A DNA stretch of 64,000 nt, taken from Singulisphaera sp. GP187 (GTDB lineage Bacteria; Planctomycetota; Phycisphaerae; Phycisphaerales; SM1A02). The stretch is taken from NCBI GenBank assembly GCA_945868805.1, contig CAMBMO010000002.1:1-64000 (forward strand). Direction: 5' to 3'. The translations under genes and the position numbers were made by a program. Of the stretch, positions 35,748-44,795 are shown in pieces. The first letter of the stretch is position 1. The number at the start of each line of letters is the position of its first letter. The notes beneath the pieces were generated by a model. That model did not search any database. It was not told where the DNA came from and saw nothing but the letters and a program-made list of their open reading frames with translations.

Positions 35748-36984
35748 TCTCTCCGGATTCTCTGTGCGAGTTCACCGGGGGAACCTGTTCGGTCGTTCGT
35801 TTGCGCGCGATCTTGAGAGCGACTGTCGCGATGAGAGTCGTAACGAAATGAAAACCCGCAAAGAGCGTGAGGACGACCGAATAGCTCGCGTACGTGGGCG
35901 ACTCGCCCCCAATCGATGAGAGTAAGAGCACCGAGAGCGCAGTCCCGCTGAGGAAGCCTAGGTCCCCCGCTCCTCGGAAGGCGCCGAGCGCGATTGTTGC
36001 GGATCCCGAACGAATAACGAGCGCGATCGAACTAGAAAAGAGCGCGCTCCCCGAGACTCCGATTACCACCATGACGACCCCCAGTGGCAGGGCTTGATCG
36101 CCCGCAACTGAAAGCAATCCAAATGATGTCGCATATGCGATACCTGCCACGAACCGGACTCGAAGACTTCCAAATCGATCACAGAGCCACCCGGATGGTC
36201 CCGTTCCGAGTGCCATCAACAAGAGGGGTAATCCGACCAGCAGTCCCCGCGCGAGTGGCGAATACCCCAAGACCTGTGCGAGAGCGATCGGCAATGTTCC
36301 AGTGATCAGTCCTCCCGTTGCGCGATCGGAGAATGTCATCGCAAGCGATGGCCAGATCGGATCGTTACTCGGGCGGACCGAATCATTCGCCACTCTCGGA
36401 TCATCGGCACTTCCGTCTCTGGTTTCATTGCGTGCTTCGAGAGACTTTCGTGCGACGAACGCCACGAGCGCGACGACCAGGCTGAGCGAGGCGGAAAGTC
36501 CGAAGAGCCAATTCGCTGACTCCCCGGCGACGGACTGCCGGACCACCAACCCACCGAGCATTGCCCCCAACCCGAGCCCGAGCAGTAACGGTGTCGACGC
36601 AAACCCGATCCCTGTAGCGACATGCGTGCGCGACGCCCTCCGAACGAGGTCAAAGAGAGCTGCGAATACGATCACATCGGTTACTCCCTCGAGCGCGCGA
36701 GCAACCATCGTCCACCCCGGCCCCAACGGCAATGCCATCGAACCCAGGAGGAGCGCATCCGCGATGGACGCCCAGATCACCAACGAGATCGACCGATTCG
36801 ACGACCGAGCAAACCAGAGCAGTGGGAGCGCCGCGATCGCTCCCAAGAGGTTGATTCCATTGAACATTTGCGCCAAGAGCGAATCCGCCCTGTACCGATC
36901 CATGATGAGTTCTTTCACCACCGGAGCTGCCATCGTGTCCGGCATCGCCGAGAGAAAGATCAGGATCACGATGAGCGTTCGCAC
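35728..36984 (-). CDS. MFS transporter
   Basis: 418 residues from a GTG at 36984, with about 12 hydrophobic segments spread over the whole length and the MFS loop signature between helices 8 and 9 as GPSGWLCDRFGSLRVRF. The N-terminus RTLIVILIFLSAMPDTMAAP resembles sugar/drug exporters of the MFS_1 type. The substrate is not predictable. The 5' end is divergent from the CoA-transferase gene with 41 bases between the starts; the 3' end overlaps the sigma gene by 20 bases. Confidence 0.88.
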   Translation of the reverse strand: MRTLIVILIFLSAMPDTMAAPVVKELIMDRYRADSLLAQMFNGINLLGAIAALPLLWFARSSNRSISLVIWASIADALLLGSMALPLGPGWTMVARALEGVTDVIVFAALFDLVRRASRTHVATGIGFASTPLLLGLGLGAMLGGLVVRQSVAGESANWLFGLSASLSLVVALVAFVARKSLEARNETRDGSADDPRVANDSVRPSNDPIWPSLAMTFSDRATGGLITGTLPIALAQVLGYSPLARGLLVGLPLLLMALGTGPSGWLCDRFGSLRVRFVAGIAYATSFGLLSVAGDQALPLGVVMVVIGVSGSALFSSSIALVIRSGSATIALGAFRGAGDLGFLSGTALSVLLLSSIGGESPTYASYSVVLTLFAGFHFVTTLIATVALKIARKRTTEQVPPVNSHRESGEINSLSR

Positions 36985-37025
36985 TGCCGCCGAGCCTAGC
37001 CCACTTGCCTACACTGCGCCCTCCA

Positions 37026-37730
37026 ATGGCTGTAAACAAGGTCCATCACTCGTGCGCCGATGCGCTTCAGGGTCTCGTCCGAGATGGAATGCTGGTCGCA
37101 GTCGGTGGATTTGGACTCTGCGGAATCCCAGAGAATCTGATCATCGCCCTGCGCGATAGTGGCATCAAGGGTTTGACCGTCGCGAGCAACAACGCCGGGG
37201 TTGACGACTGGGGGCTTGGATTGCTCTTGAAGACTCGACAGATTCGCAGGATGATCTCGAGCTACGTAGGAGAAAACGCCGAATTTGAACGTCAATTCAT
37301 GGCGGGCGAACTTGAAGTTGAATTCACCCCGCAGGGAACGTTGGCGGAGCGACTTCGAGCAGGTGGCGCCGGGATTCCAGCTTTTTACACCCGAACCGGG
37401 CTCGCGACCCAGATCGCCCAGGGAAAGCCCCACGAAGTCTTCGATGGCGAGACATTTGTGATGGAGCGAGGCATCCGCGCGGATCTTTCGCTTGTCAAGG
37501 CGTGGCGTGGCGATTGCTTTGGCAACCTGGTTTATCGCAAGACCGCCAGAAACTTCAACCCAATGGTGGCGACTTGTGGCAAGGTCTGCGTTGCTGAAGT
37601 GGAGGAGCTCGTACCAATCGGCGAATTGGACCCAGACCAAGTCCATACCCCGGGGATCTTCGTCGATCGAATCGTCCAAACCACGAGCGTGAAGCGGATT
37701 GAGCAACGCACCGTCACTTCGGCCAGGTAG
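37026..37730 (+). CDS. 3-oxoacid CoA-transferase subunit A (without a neighbouring subunit B)
   Basis: 234 residues from the ATG at 37026 (MAVNKVHHSCADALQGL). The family signature VAVGGFGLCGIPENLIIALR occurs near residues 24-43, followed by SNNAGVDDWGLGLLL, LEVEFTPQGTLAERLRAGG and GIPAFYTRTG. This is the scoA/atoD-type subunit that, with subunit B, moves CoA from succinyl-CoA or acetyl-CoA to a 3-oxoacid. Subunit B carries the catalytic Glu and is usually encoded directly downstream; here the next 199 bases hold nothing and then an unrelated operon begins. The B gene must be elsewhere, or the subunit is unpaired. Confidence 0.9.
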   Translation: MAVNKVHHSCADALQGLVRDGMLVAVGGFGLCGIPENLIIALRDSGIKGLTVASNNAGVDDWGLGLLLKTRQIRRMISSYVGENAEFERQFMAGELEVEFTPQGTLAERLRAGGAGIPAFYTRTGLATQIAQGKPHEVFDGETFVMERGIRADLSLVKAWRGDCFGNLVYRKTARNFNPMVATCGKVCVAEVEELVPIGELDPDQVHTPGIFVDRIVQTTSVKRIEQRTVTSAR

Positions 37731-37929
37731 GCAATTGCGATCAGCGTCCGGATGATCGAAGAGCCGATCACGCTTGGTGTTATAGGACTTTCCATCATTC
37801 CGTCCGTCGATCGAAGTCTTCTGCGCCTTTCTCCATCCCATCGCAAAAACAACTGCAGATTCGTGCCATATTTGCCGGGCTTAGGCGTTCTCCAACAGCG
37901 TTTTTCCCGCAAGATGAGGACCATCAATC

Positions 37930-39276
37930 ATGACACACTCGCATTCCCTTCGTTCATTCTTCACCCTCGCAAGTCTATGCGTAGGACTCTCAGCCACGCC
38001 TTCCCACGCGCAGCTCGGACTTCAAGCAGGGTTCGTTGAAGCCTTTCAAGCCGACTACCTCAATCGAGACATCGAGCTCTTCGTCGATTTCCTCGCGCTT
38101 GAGGAGTGGCAGGTGCCGACCATCGAGAGCCTGTTGCAGGACTACTCGGGCGACTTCAGGATCGGCGTCGACGGACTGCGCGATGAGATGAAGGGGATGA
38201 AAGATCAGATCATCAGCGCAGGAGATCAAGGTGCGATGGGAGTCATTATGGCTCCGATCAACAAGTGGACGCAAGAGAAAGCTCGACTGAAGCAACGGTT
38301 TATTGACAACCTGAAGAGCATCTTGAGTGAAGAACAGCAGGCGAGGTGGCCACAGCTTGAACGCGCGATGCGCCGAGAGAAGGAGCTTCCACGCGGACTA
38401 CTCAGTGGAGAGAGCGTCGACCTTCGCTTGGTTTCCCGCGAATGTGAAGTTCCACCCGATGTCATGTTTGTGGCGAAGGACACACTTGAGGCATACGAAG
38501 TCGGACTTGACGCGGCTTTGCTTGCGCGCGCCGACCAGATGGCCGAATCGCAGGATAAAATCAAAGAAGCACTGATCGCACAGGATTTCGCGCGCGGATT
38601 GGAAGAGTTGGAGTTGATCGTCGCGACACGCGTTGCTCTGCGCGACCTGCAGGATCGCTCGATCGAGACGCTCGCCGCCGCATACGGCGATCGTTGGGGT
38701 CCGATCTTCAGGGCGCGCGCACTCTCCACTGCATATCCAGTTGTCTTCCGCCCGAGTCCGATGATTCCTTACTTCGCAGCCGCGCGAGAGCTCCCCGGAC
38801 TCTCTCCCGAGCAGATCACGCAGTTGAACGAGCTCGAGGCTGGATTCGTCACGAGTTATGAAGACTGGCGGTTCAGACTCGCAGCGAGCTATCGAATCGT
38901 CGAGCCCTTGAAGCAGACGGAGGAGACGCGAAGGCGAATGAATCAAGGATCACCGAACGCGGAAAAAGGACCACGAGACCCGCACCATGCGTTGAACGCC
39001 GAGCGCGAAACGAAAGATGCAGAGACTCGTGCCGCAATCGCGGCAATCGTGGGAACCGAACTTTCGGAACAGCTCCCAGGCGCGGCGAAAATCGCATCCG
39101 CTGCGAGGCGACCGATGGTCGCACCAAAGGACGGATCGAGTGAGCCCGGGCTCAATGCGGGTAGCGAATCTGTTGTGGGGCGCTCGACAGGCGAACCAAG
39201 GTCTCTCGGGCGACCCAACAGCAATGGTCGTGATCGTCCAGCGCAAACTCCAACTGCGCCGAAGACGGCGGATTGA
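37930..39276 (+). CDS. Hypothetical exported protein, first gene of the secretion operon
   Basis: 448 residues with a signal peptide MTHSHSLRSFFTLASLCVGL and cleavage likely after SHAQ (about residue 25). The mature part is mostly helical and rich in Glu, Arg, Leu and Ala. Two segments resemble each other and the LTxxQ-type motif of periplasmic helical proteins: LSEEQQARWPQLERAM (about 135-150) and LSPEQITQLNELEAGF (about 292-307). The last 80 residues are low-complexity. I do not recognise a family. It is 3 bases ahead of gspE, so it is probably made with the secretion machinery. It could be a periplasmic accessory or an unrelated passenger. Confidence 0.7.
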   Translation: MTHSHSLRSFFTLASLCVGLSATPSHAQLGLQAGFVEAFQADYLNRDIELFVDFLALEEWQVPTIESLLQDYSGDFRIGVDGLRDEMKGMKDQIISAGDQGAMGVIMAPINKWTQEKARLKQRFIDNLKSILSEEQQARWPQLERAMRREKELPRGLLSGESVDLRLVSRECEVPPDVMFVAKDTLEAYEVGLDAALLARADQMAESQDKIKEALIAQDFARGLEELELIVATRVALRDLQDRSIETLAAAYGDRWGPIFRARALSTAYPVVFRPSPMIPYFAAARELPGLSPEQITQLNELEAGFVTSYEDWRFRLAASYRIVEPLKQTEETRRRMNQGSPNAEKGPRDPHHALNAERETKDAETRAAIAAIVGTELSEQLPGAAKIASAARRPMVAPKDGSSEPGLNAGSESVVGRSTGEPRSLGRPNSNGRDRPAQTPTAPKTAD

Positions 39277-39279
39277 CCG

Positions 39280-40920
39280 ATGACACCAACGAGCGAGTTA
39301 CGACTCGGCAATGCGGCCACCGATCTGACTCCGGCGACCGCGGAGGCGGAGACCGCAAAGGTCCGCGAGCGTTGTCAAAGCCTGGGCATTTCGTGGCTTG
39401 AGAAACCACCGGATACCGACCCGCTCGCGATCGCAATGCTGACGGCCGAAGTTGCCGTGCGGGTTCGTGCGGTCCCAGTCCGAGTCGAACGGGGTCGCCT
39501 GCTCGTGGCGATGTTCAATCCCCTCGACGTAGGAGCAACCGACGAGATCGCAGCGATTACGCGTATGCCCGTCAGTCGAGTGGGAGTCGAAGCCGCCGCA
39601 TTCGGCGAACTCATGCGACGTGCCTACGGCACAACTGCCGCGCGAATTGCAGAATCTCTCGCAGGAACATCGGACTCCCCGAACGATGAGTCGGTCCACA
39701 ATGTCGACGCGATCGAAACCGCCGACGTGCACCGCATGGCGGAGCAGCCGACACTGATCAATTTAGTGAATCTGCTCATTCTCGAGGCGATCCAGAGTCG
39801 AACGAGCGACATTCACATTGAACCCTTCGAGAGCGATCTCAAAATCAAGTATCGAATCGATGGTGTGCTGATTGAACAAATGCCACCGCCGAAGCATCTT
39901 CAAGCGGCACTGATCGGACGAGTGAAGATTATGGCGATGATGAACATCGCCGAGCGATACATCCCGCAGGACGGGCACATCACGCTCCGATTCGAAGGGC
40001 GAAAAGTCGACTTGCGAGTCTCAACAGTACCGACGATTTATGGCGAGAGCATCGTCATGCGAATTCTCGACAAGAGCAATCTGCCGTTGGATTTGCAGAG
40101 CCTCGGGATGAGCGAAGCGCATCGTGCCACGATGGATCGGTTGATCGAGAAGCCGCATGGATTGATCTTGGTCACGGGACCGACCGGTTCCGGGAAGACG
40201 ACAACCCTTTACGCGGCACTGAGCAAGCTCTACGACCCTCGCAAGAAGATCATCACGATTGAAGATCCAGTCGAATATGAACTGAGTGGCGTCAATCAGA
40301 TTCCGGTCAACCCGAAGCGCGGCCTGACCTTCTCGATCGGTCTTCGCGCAATTCTTCGCCAGGATCCCGATGTGATTCTCGTCGGCGAAGTTCGAGACAA
40401 CGAAACCGTCGACATTGCGATCCGCTCGGCATTGACGGGGCATCTCATCCTCTCCACACTTCACACCAACGATGCCATTTCGAGCATCGGGCGTCTGGTC
40501 GACATGGGAGCCGAACCTTTCCTCGTCGCGAGCGTCCTGGAAGGTCTGCTCGCGCAGCGCCTGGGACGAAGACTTTGCACGCGCTGCAAGACTCGAAAGG
40601 CACTCACCGAAGAATCCAAATCGAGATTGACTGCGGGAGAAGTTGCGGGATTCAGCGAGGGAGAGTGGCGACGTGTTGGATGCGAGGAATGCAAGAAGAC
40701 TGGATTCAGATCTCGGCTGGGATTCTTCGAACTTCTGAGAATGAACCCTCGGCTGAGGAATGGCATCACGAAACGACTCTCCGTGACTGAACTGAAGGAA
40801 CTCGTTGGAGCGGAGTTCACCAACATGCGCCAAGACGGAATGCGAAAGGCGCAAGAGGGAGCGACGACGATTTCTGAGGTCCTGCGCGCCACGCAAGACG
40901 TGGATGACGCAACGCCATGA
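39280..40920 (+). CDS. gspE: Type II secretion system ATPase GspE
   Basis: 546 residues. The N-domain (about 30-140, with AMLTAEVAVRVRAVPVRVERG) is the GspE/PilB N-terminal type. The ATPase domain has IEPFESDLKIKYRIDGVL, Walker A ILVTGPTGSGKTTTLYAAL (about 292-310), the Asp box ITIEDPVEYELSGVNQ, Walker B QDPDVILVGEVRDNET and the His box LILSTLHTNDAISSIGRL. A zinc tetracysteine (CTRC...CEEC, about 432-472) is present. It powers pseudopilus assembly at the inner face of the membrane. Its stop lies within a 15-base tandem array preceding gspF. Confidence 0.97.
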   Translation: MTPTSELRLGNAATDLTPATAEAETAKVRERCQSLGISWLEKPPDTDPLAIAMLTAEVAVRVRAVPVRVERGRLLVAMFNPLDVGATDEIAAITRMPVSRVGVEAAAFGELMRRAYGTTAARIAESLAGTSDSPNDESVHNVDAIETADVHRMAEQPTLINLVNLLILEAIQSRTSDIHIEPFESDLKIKYRIDGVLIEQMPPPKHLQAALIGRVKIMAMMNIAERYIPQDGHITLRFEGRKVDLRVSTVPTIYGESIVMRILDKSNLPLDLQSLGMSEAHRATMDRLIEKPHGLILVTGPTGSGKTTTLYAALSKLYDPRKKIITIEDPVEYELSGVNQIPVNPKRGLTFSIGLRAILRQDPDVILVGEVRDNETVDIAIRSALTGHLILSTLHTNDAISSIGRLVDMGAEPFLVASVLEGLLAQRLGRRLCTRCKTRKALTEESKSRLTAGEVAGFSEGEWRRVGCEECKKTGFRSRLGFFELLRMNPRLRNGITKRLSVTELKELVGAEFTNMRQDGMRKAQEGATTISEVLRATQDVDDATP

Positions 40921-40990
40921 ATGTCCACTGGATGAATGTCCCCCGGATGAATGTCCACTGGATGAATGTCCCCCGGATGAATGTCCACCG
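40916..40990. repeat. 15-base tandem repeat, five copies, between gspE and gspF
   Basis: The unit gatgaatgtccactg and its variant gatgaatgtcccccg alternate through five copies; the first includes the gspE stop codon (TGA, 40918-40920). The array ends 24 bases before the gspF ATG. In the gspF frame it would encode DECPP repeats, but the start at 41015 leaves it untranslated. Confidence 0.94.
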
Positions 40991-41014
40991 GATGAGTCGA
41001 CGACAGGATTTCCC

Positions 41015-42265
41015 ATGCTGACTTTTCGATATTCAGGTCTCGGTGATGCATCGAGTGGCGGCACGATCCAAGCGGAGGATCGAGCCGATGCGATGCGCAC
41101 ACTGGCGCGACAAGGAATCATCGCCACATCGCTTGAAGCTGCGACGGAGTCGCGACCGAAAGCAAGTCGAGTAATGCCTGTGAAGGTGGCCTCGATTCTG
41201 GTTCGCAGTCGCGCCAAGCGACCAACGATCTCTCGGTCGGATCTGACGAGTTTCGTGCGCGAAATCGCAACGGCGCTCGAAGCAGGGCTTCCCCTGATGC
41301 AGTCCCTTCGAACCGTACGAAGGCAAGCTGCAGGGCGTGCGCTCCCCGTCATCCTCGACTTTCTGATCGACCGCGTTGAGGCAGGTGTTCCACTTCATCA
41401 GGCCGCAAAGGAATATGGCCCGCCATTCGATGACATGACTGTGGGTATGTTTCGCGCCGCCGATGCATCGGGACGCAACGCGGAGGTACTGCATCAACTC
41501 GCCGATCTTCTTGATCGATCTGTCGAGTTGAAGCGTGAGGTGATTGGAGCGACCGTGTATCCGATGATCGTCGCAGGACTGATCTCGATCAGCGTTGTTG
41601 TGCTCATCACATTCGTGCTACCGAGATTGATGGCGCCGATCGCTGGACAACCGGGAGTGCCGCTTCCGTTTCCGACACGCGTCCTGTTGGGTATCGCGGC
41701 ATTTGTCACGGGGTGGTGGTGGGCAATCGTCATCGCGGCCGCGGGAGCCATCATCGGTTGGAGGAGATGGATTGCGATTCCACAGAATCGACTGTTCTTC
41801 CACTTGACGTTGCTCCGAGTGCCGATTCTCGGAAACCTCTTGCGGGATGTCGCAGTCGCGCGATTTACTCGAACACTGGGGACACTTGTCTCCGCCGGAA
41901 TTCCGATTCTCCAAGCACTCCGTGTCGTGCGGGACACTCTCGGAAACGCTGCGATGATGTCGGCGATCGACGATGTGCAGGAGCGAGTGACGACCGGTTC
42001 TTCGCTCGCCGATCCCCTTGAGAGGTCGGGGTTCTTTCCACCGCTTCTCATTCAGATTGTCAATATCGGCGAGCGCTCTGGGCGACTCGAACCGATGCTG
42101 ATGCACGCGGCGACCGCATTCGACCGTCAGGTCAATACTTCGCTCAAAATATTCACCAAGGCGCTCCCCCCCATTCTCCTCATCGTGATGGGTCTGGTCG
42201 CGGGGTTTGTCTTGCTTGGAATTCTGCTTCCCCTGCTCGAGCTTCAATCCACGATCGGTGGATAA
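41015..42265 (+). CDS. gspF: Type II secretion inner-membrane platform protein GspF
   Basis: 416 residues from the ATG at 41015 (MLTFRYSGLGDASSG), preceded by AGGA at 41004-41007; the frame continues upstream through the 15-base repeat array without family resemblance. Two T2SSF domains are visible, the first with FVREIATALEAGLPLMQSLR (about 75-94) and the second with RFTRTLGTLVSAGIPILQAL (about 285-304). Each is followed by membrane helices (for example PMIVAGLISISVVVLITFVL and ILLIVMGLVAGFVLLGILLP). It couples GspE to the pseudopilus. It belongs to the same transcript as gspE and gspG. Confidence 0.96.
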   Translation: MLTFRYSGLGDASSGGTIQAEDRADAMRTLARQGIIATSLEAATESRPKASRVMPVKVASILVRSRAKRPTISRSDLTSFVREIATALEAGLPLMQSLRTVRRQAAGRALPVILDFLIDRVEAGVPLHQAAKEYGPPFDDMTVGMFRAADASGRNAEVLHQLADLLDRSVELKREVIGATVYPMIVAGLISISVVVLITFVLPRLMAPIAGQPGVPLPFPTRVLLGIAAFVTGWWWAIVIAAAGAIIGWRRWIAIPQNRLFFHLTLLRVPILGNLLRDVAVARFTRTLGTLVSAGIPILQALRVVRDTLGNAAMMSAIDDVQERVTTGSSLADPLERSGFFPPLLIQIVNIGERSGRLEPMLMHAATAFDRQVNTSLKIFTKALPPILLIVMGLVAGFVLLGILLPLLELQSTIGG

Positions 42266-42280
42266 GGCTATTCATACTTC

Positions 42281-42306
42281 TTTCGTCACACTTTTTCGTC
42301 ACACTT
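42281..42306. repeat. 13-base direct repeat ahead of gspG
   Basis: tttcgtcacactt occurs twice, followed by a T run. It lies in the 55-base gap between gspF and gspG. The T run is not preceded by a stem, so it is not a terminator. Confidence 0.85.
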
Positions 42307-42320
42307 TTTTGAGGCTTCAC

Positions 42321-42770
42321 ATGAACAAAGTTCCCACTCTCCCCTCGCCACGTCGCATTCGCCGGGCCAATCCACGCGCATTCAGCTTGATCGAAGTCAT
42401 CGTTGCAGTGACGATCGTCGCGATCATGGCGGCGATCTTCGTCCCACGCTTCGGAAAGTTCATCGGCCAAGCCAATGACCAGCGCGCGCGGACCGAAGCA
42501 GCCGCGCTCGCCCAACAAGTGCGCCTCTACATGACCGAGGCCGGGCTCAGCAGGTGTCCAAGCGACTTTGAACTCGAAGTGCTGATGGAAGGAGACGATC
42601 CTTACCTCGACAATGCGAAGGCTCTCCTCGACCCTTGGGGGAACGCCTATGTCATCATCATCCCCGGCGAGGTCAATCGTGATTTCGACCTCATGTCATA
42701 CGGTGCCGATGGTCAGCCCGGTGGTGAAGGCGACGACAGCGACATCGTGAATGGCCAGGAGCGGGAATAG
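42321..42770 (+). CDS. gspG: Major pseudopilin GspG
   Basis: 149 residues from the ATG at 42321 with GAGG at 42311. The prepilin motif AFSLIEVIVAVTIVAIM follows a basic leader of about 21 residues, and FVPRFGKFIGQANDQRARTE continues the N-terminal helix. The C-terminal LDPWGNAYVIIIPGEVNRDF and DLMSYGADGQPGGEGDDSDI form the Ca-binding loop typical of GspG. It is the main subunit of the pseudopilus. It requires the prepilin peptidase GspO, which is not encoded in this window. The next gene starts directly after its stop. Confidence 0.95.
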   Translation: MNKVPTLPSPRRIRRANPRAFSLIEVIVAVTIVAIMAAIFVPRFGKFIGQANDQRARTEAAALAQQVRLYMTEAGLSRCPSDFELEVLMEGDDPYLDNAKALLDPWGNAYVIIIPGEVNRDFDLMSYGADGQPGGEGDDSDIVNGQERE

Positions 42771-43346
42771 ATGAATCGGCGCGCGTTCACACTTGTCGAG
42801 GTCATCGTCGCGATCGTCGTGCTCGCAGTTCTGAGCACGATGATTGTTCCGCGCCTCAACAGGTCAACGCACACAGCCCACGACACTGCGGTCGACAAAG
42901 TAAAGGATTTGTTGTCGATGTACGCCTTCCGCGAGGCGACATCGTCGCAGCAAATCGCGCTCTGGCAAGATCCAGAGACTGGATGGCTTGCATTGCTCGT
43001 GTCTGATCGCGATCCCGAAGCGACAAGTGCCGATGGCGAGCGCTCTCGATACGTTTGGACAGACGACCCGCGCATCTTGCCAGTGGCCCTTCCGCGTGGA
43101 TTGGAAGTCGTCGATTTGACCGTCGACGGCGTGGAAGTGTCGGGGACGGATTGGCTGATTCCAACTGTGCCTGGAGGAGGTCGACCTAGCATCGAGATGC
43201 ATCTCGTTTCGGGATCGATCGACACTGTCCTCCGACTTGACTCGAACTCTGTCGTGCCAGTTCGCATGGATGCCGGCGGTCCGGCGGTCGAATCGAGAGA
43301 GTCACAGAACCTAGATGAGTACGGAACACGAGGTGAGCGATGGTGA
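42771..43346 (+). CDS. Pseudopilin GspH-like
   Basis: 191 residues with a very short leader and the prepilin motif AFTLVEVIVAIVVLAVL, followed by the helical STMIVPRLNRST. The globular part contains no family signature strong enough to be sure of GspH. Its position between the GspG and GspI-like genes, and its length, fit GspH, a minor pseudopilin at the pseudopilus tip. The start (ATG, 42771) is adjacent to the gspG stop and the end overlaps the next gene by 7 bases. Confidence 0.85.
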   Translation: MNRRAFTLVEVIVAIVVLAVLSTMIVPRLNRSTHTAHDTAVDKVKDLLSMYAFREATSSQQIALWQDPETGWLALLVSDRDPEATSADGERSRYVWTDDPRILPVALPRGLEVVDLTVDGVEVSGTDWLIPTVPGGGRPSIEMHLVSGSIDTVLRLDSNSVVPVRMDAGGPAVESRESQNLDEYGTRGERW

Positions 43347-43804
43347 CCACTCGCCCTCGAGCATTCGCCTTGCTTGAGGTGGTCATCGCAGGGATCATTC
43401 TCGCGGTCGGACTTGGGTCGATCGTGTCACTTGCGGCGCGGGCGCTCATGGATCAACAACGTGGCGAACGCGCAGTCATGGCGGCGGCGCTCCTGGACGA
43501 ACTGCTCGCGAGCGTGCTCGTCGAGGGTCCAGATGAGTGGGCGAAAATGCACGATCGATCGGGGACGTGCGATCCGCCGTGGGATGATTTCGAATACCAG
43601 GTCGATATCGAAAAGGCCGAGACTGGTGCGCCTTGCGAAGTCCTCGCAATCGTGCGCGATCCAATGGGCCGTGAATTCAAGTGTGCAACCCGCATCGCTG
43701 TTCGAATGGGAGATGAGCCGAATCCAGATCGGGCACCGCCAGAACCGATCGATCGGGAGGCATATTTCGAATCCAAGAGCGAGGAGAGCGATGTACCGAA
43801 ATAG
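43340..43804 (+). CDS. Pseudopilin GspI-like
   Basis: 154 residues with the prepilin motif AFALLEVVIAGIILAVG, in which the leader is nine residues. The N-terminal helix continues as SIVSLAARALMDQQRG. The C-terminal half is short and acidic, as in minor pseudopilin GspI, which pairs with GspJ and GspK at the tip. It overlaps gspH by 7 bases and gspJ by 14 bases. Confidence 0.85.
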   Translation: MVTTRPRAFALLEVVIAGIILAVGLGSIVSLAARALMDQQRGERAVMAAALLDELLASVLVEGPDEWAKMHDRSGTCDPPWDDFEYQVDIEKAETGAPCEVLAIVRDPMGREFKCATRIAVRMGDEPNPDRAPPEPIDREAYFESKSEESDVPK

Positions 43805-44795
43805 CAACACAGTTCGTCGGGCATTCACACTGGTCGAGCTCATCGTCGCAGGAGTGATCGCGGTCATCGTGGTTGGAACAATTGGAACTTCGCTCACACA
43901 ACTCGCACGTGCGCGCGAGACATCCAAAGTTCGACTGAACGCGCATTTGCGCGCGAATGCGGCGCTTGATCGAATCAGGCGCGAAGTTGAGCAGGTGATT
44001 CGGAGCGACGACCTGATTGACACAAGGCTTCTTCTGACGGACGGTACGGTTGCGACTCCGATCGGAGAATCGACGCCGAGGAATGAACTCCTTGTCTACA
44101 CGACCAAGCTCTCGCCAGTGCGAGGAAAGACTTACTCGGGCGATGGGATCGAACATGAAGTTCAATTGCGAATCGTCGAGGAGGGTGGTGGAAGCACACT
44201 CTGGGTTCGCACGGACGCTGTTCCAGACGAGAATGATGGCGGTGGCGGTCGAGCCGATCCGATCATGGATGGCGTCGTCGCGCTGTATGTAGAAGCATTT
44301 GACGGAACATCCTGGTACGACACCTGGGATTCCGATGTTTCTGGACTCCCCGCGGCTCTTCGCGTGACCGTCTCCACGGGTGGCGACGCGCACGGCGACG
44401 ACTTATACGAAGATTCGCGTGAACTGATGAGTCTTCGAACAATCGTTCCGATCGACCGCGTTATGCCACCGTACGTGCCCCCCGATCCTGAAAGTGCTGC
44501 CGAGCCAGGAACCGACACCGCGAGCGTTCCAGAAGGAACGGGAACAGACCCAACAGCGGGAGTCCCACAAGCGGGTGGCGCAGTCGTGCCTGCAGGCGGC
44601 GGCACTGGCGGAATCAGCAGTGGCGGAGGCGGTCGCGGAGGCGGTCGCGGAGAGGGCGGAATGCGCGGTCGCGGTGGCTCGGGATCAGCTGGGATGGGCC
44701 GCGGATCGGGTAGCGGTCCACCGACTGGTTCGGGTGGTGGATCAGGTATGAGCATCCGTCCAGGTGGCCCTAGAACCGGAGGCGGACCAAATTGA
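43791..44795 (+). CDS. Pseudopilin GspJ-like with Gly-rich tail
   Basis: 334 residues from the ATG at 43791 with GAGGAGAG upstream; the longer open frame back to 43374 is a shadow of the GspI gene. The prepilin motif is AFTLVELIVAGVIAVIV. The middle (VRLNAHLRANAALDRIRREV) is the GspJ helix, followed by a beta-rich domain. The last 90 residues are rich in Gly, Ser, Pro and Arg (GGGRGGGRGEGGMRGRGG), unusual for GspJ and probably disordered. The stop TGA overlaps the TTG start of gspK. The order G-H-I-J-K supports the assignment. Confidence 0.88.
   Translation: MYRNSNTVRRAFTLVELIVAGVIAVIVVGTIGTSLTQLARARETSKVRLNAHLRANAALDRIRREVEQVIRSDDLIDTRLLLTDGTVATPIGESTPRNELLVYTTKLSPVRGKTYSGDGIEHEVQLRIVEEGGGSTLWVRTDAVPDENDGGGGRADPIMDGVVALYVEAFDGTSWYDTWDSDVSGLPAALRVTVSTGGDAHGDDLYEDSRELMSLRTIVPIDRVMPPYVPPDPESAAEPGTDTASVPEGTGTDPTAGVPQAGGAVVPAGGGTGGISSGGGGRGGGRGEGGMRGRGGSGSAGMGRGSGSGPPTGSGGGSGMSIRPGGPRTGGGPN

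Noticed and set aside
40805-41014. N-terminal extension of GspF through DECPP repeats
   Set aside because: It overlaps gspE, lacks family resemblance, and AGGA is correctly placed before the ATG at 41015.
42294-42310. T run ahead of gspG as a terminator
   Set aside because: There is no GC-rich stem before it, and gspG continues the operon.
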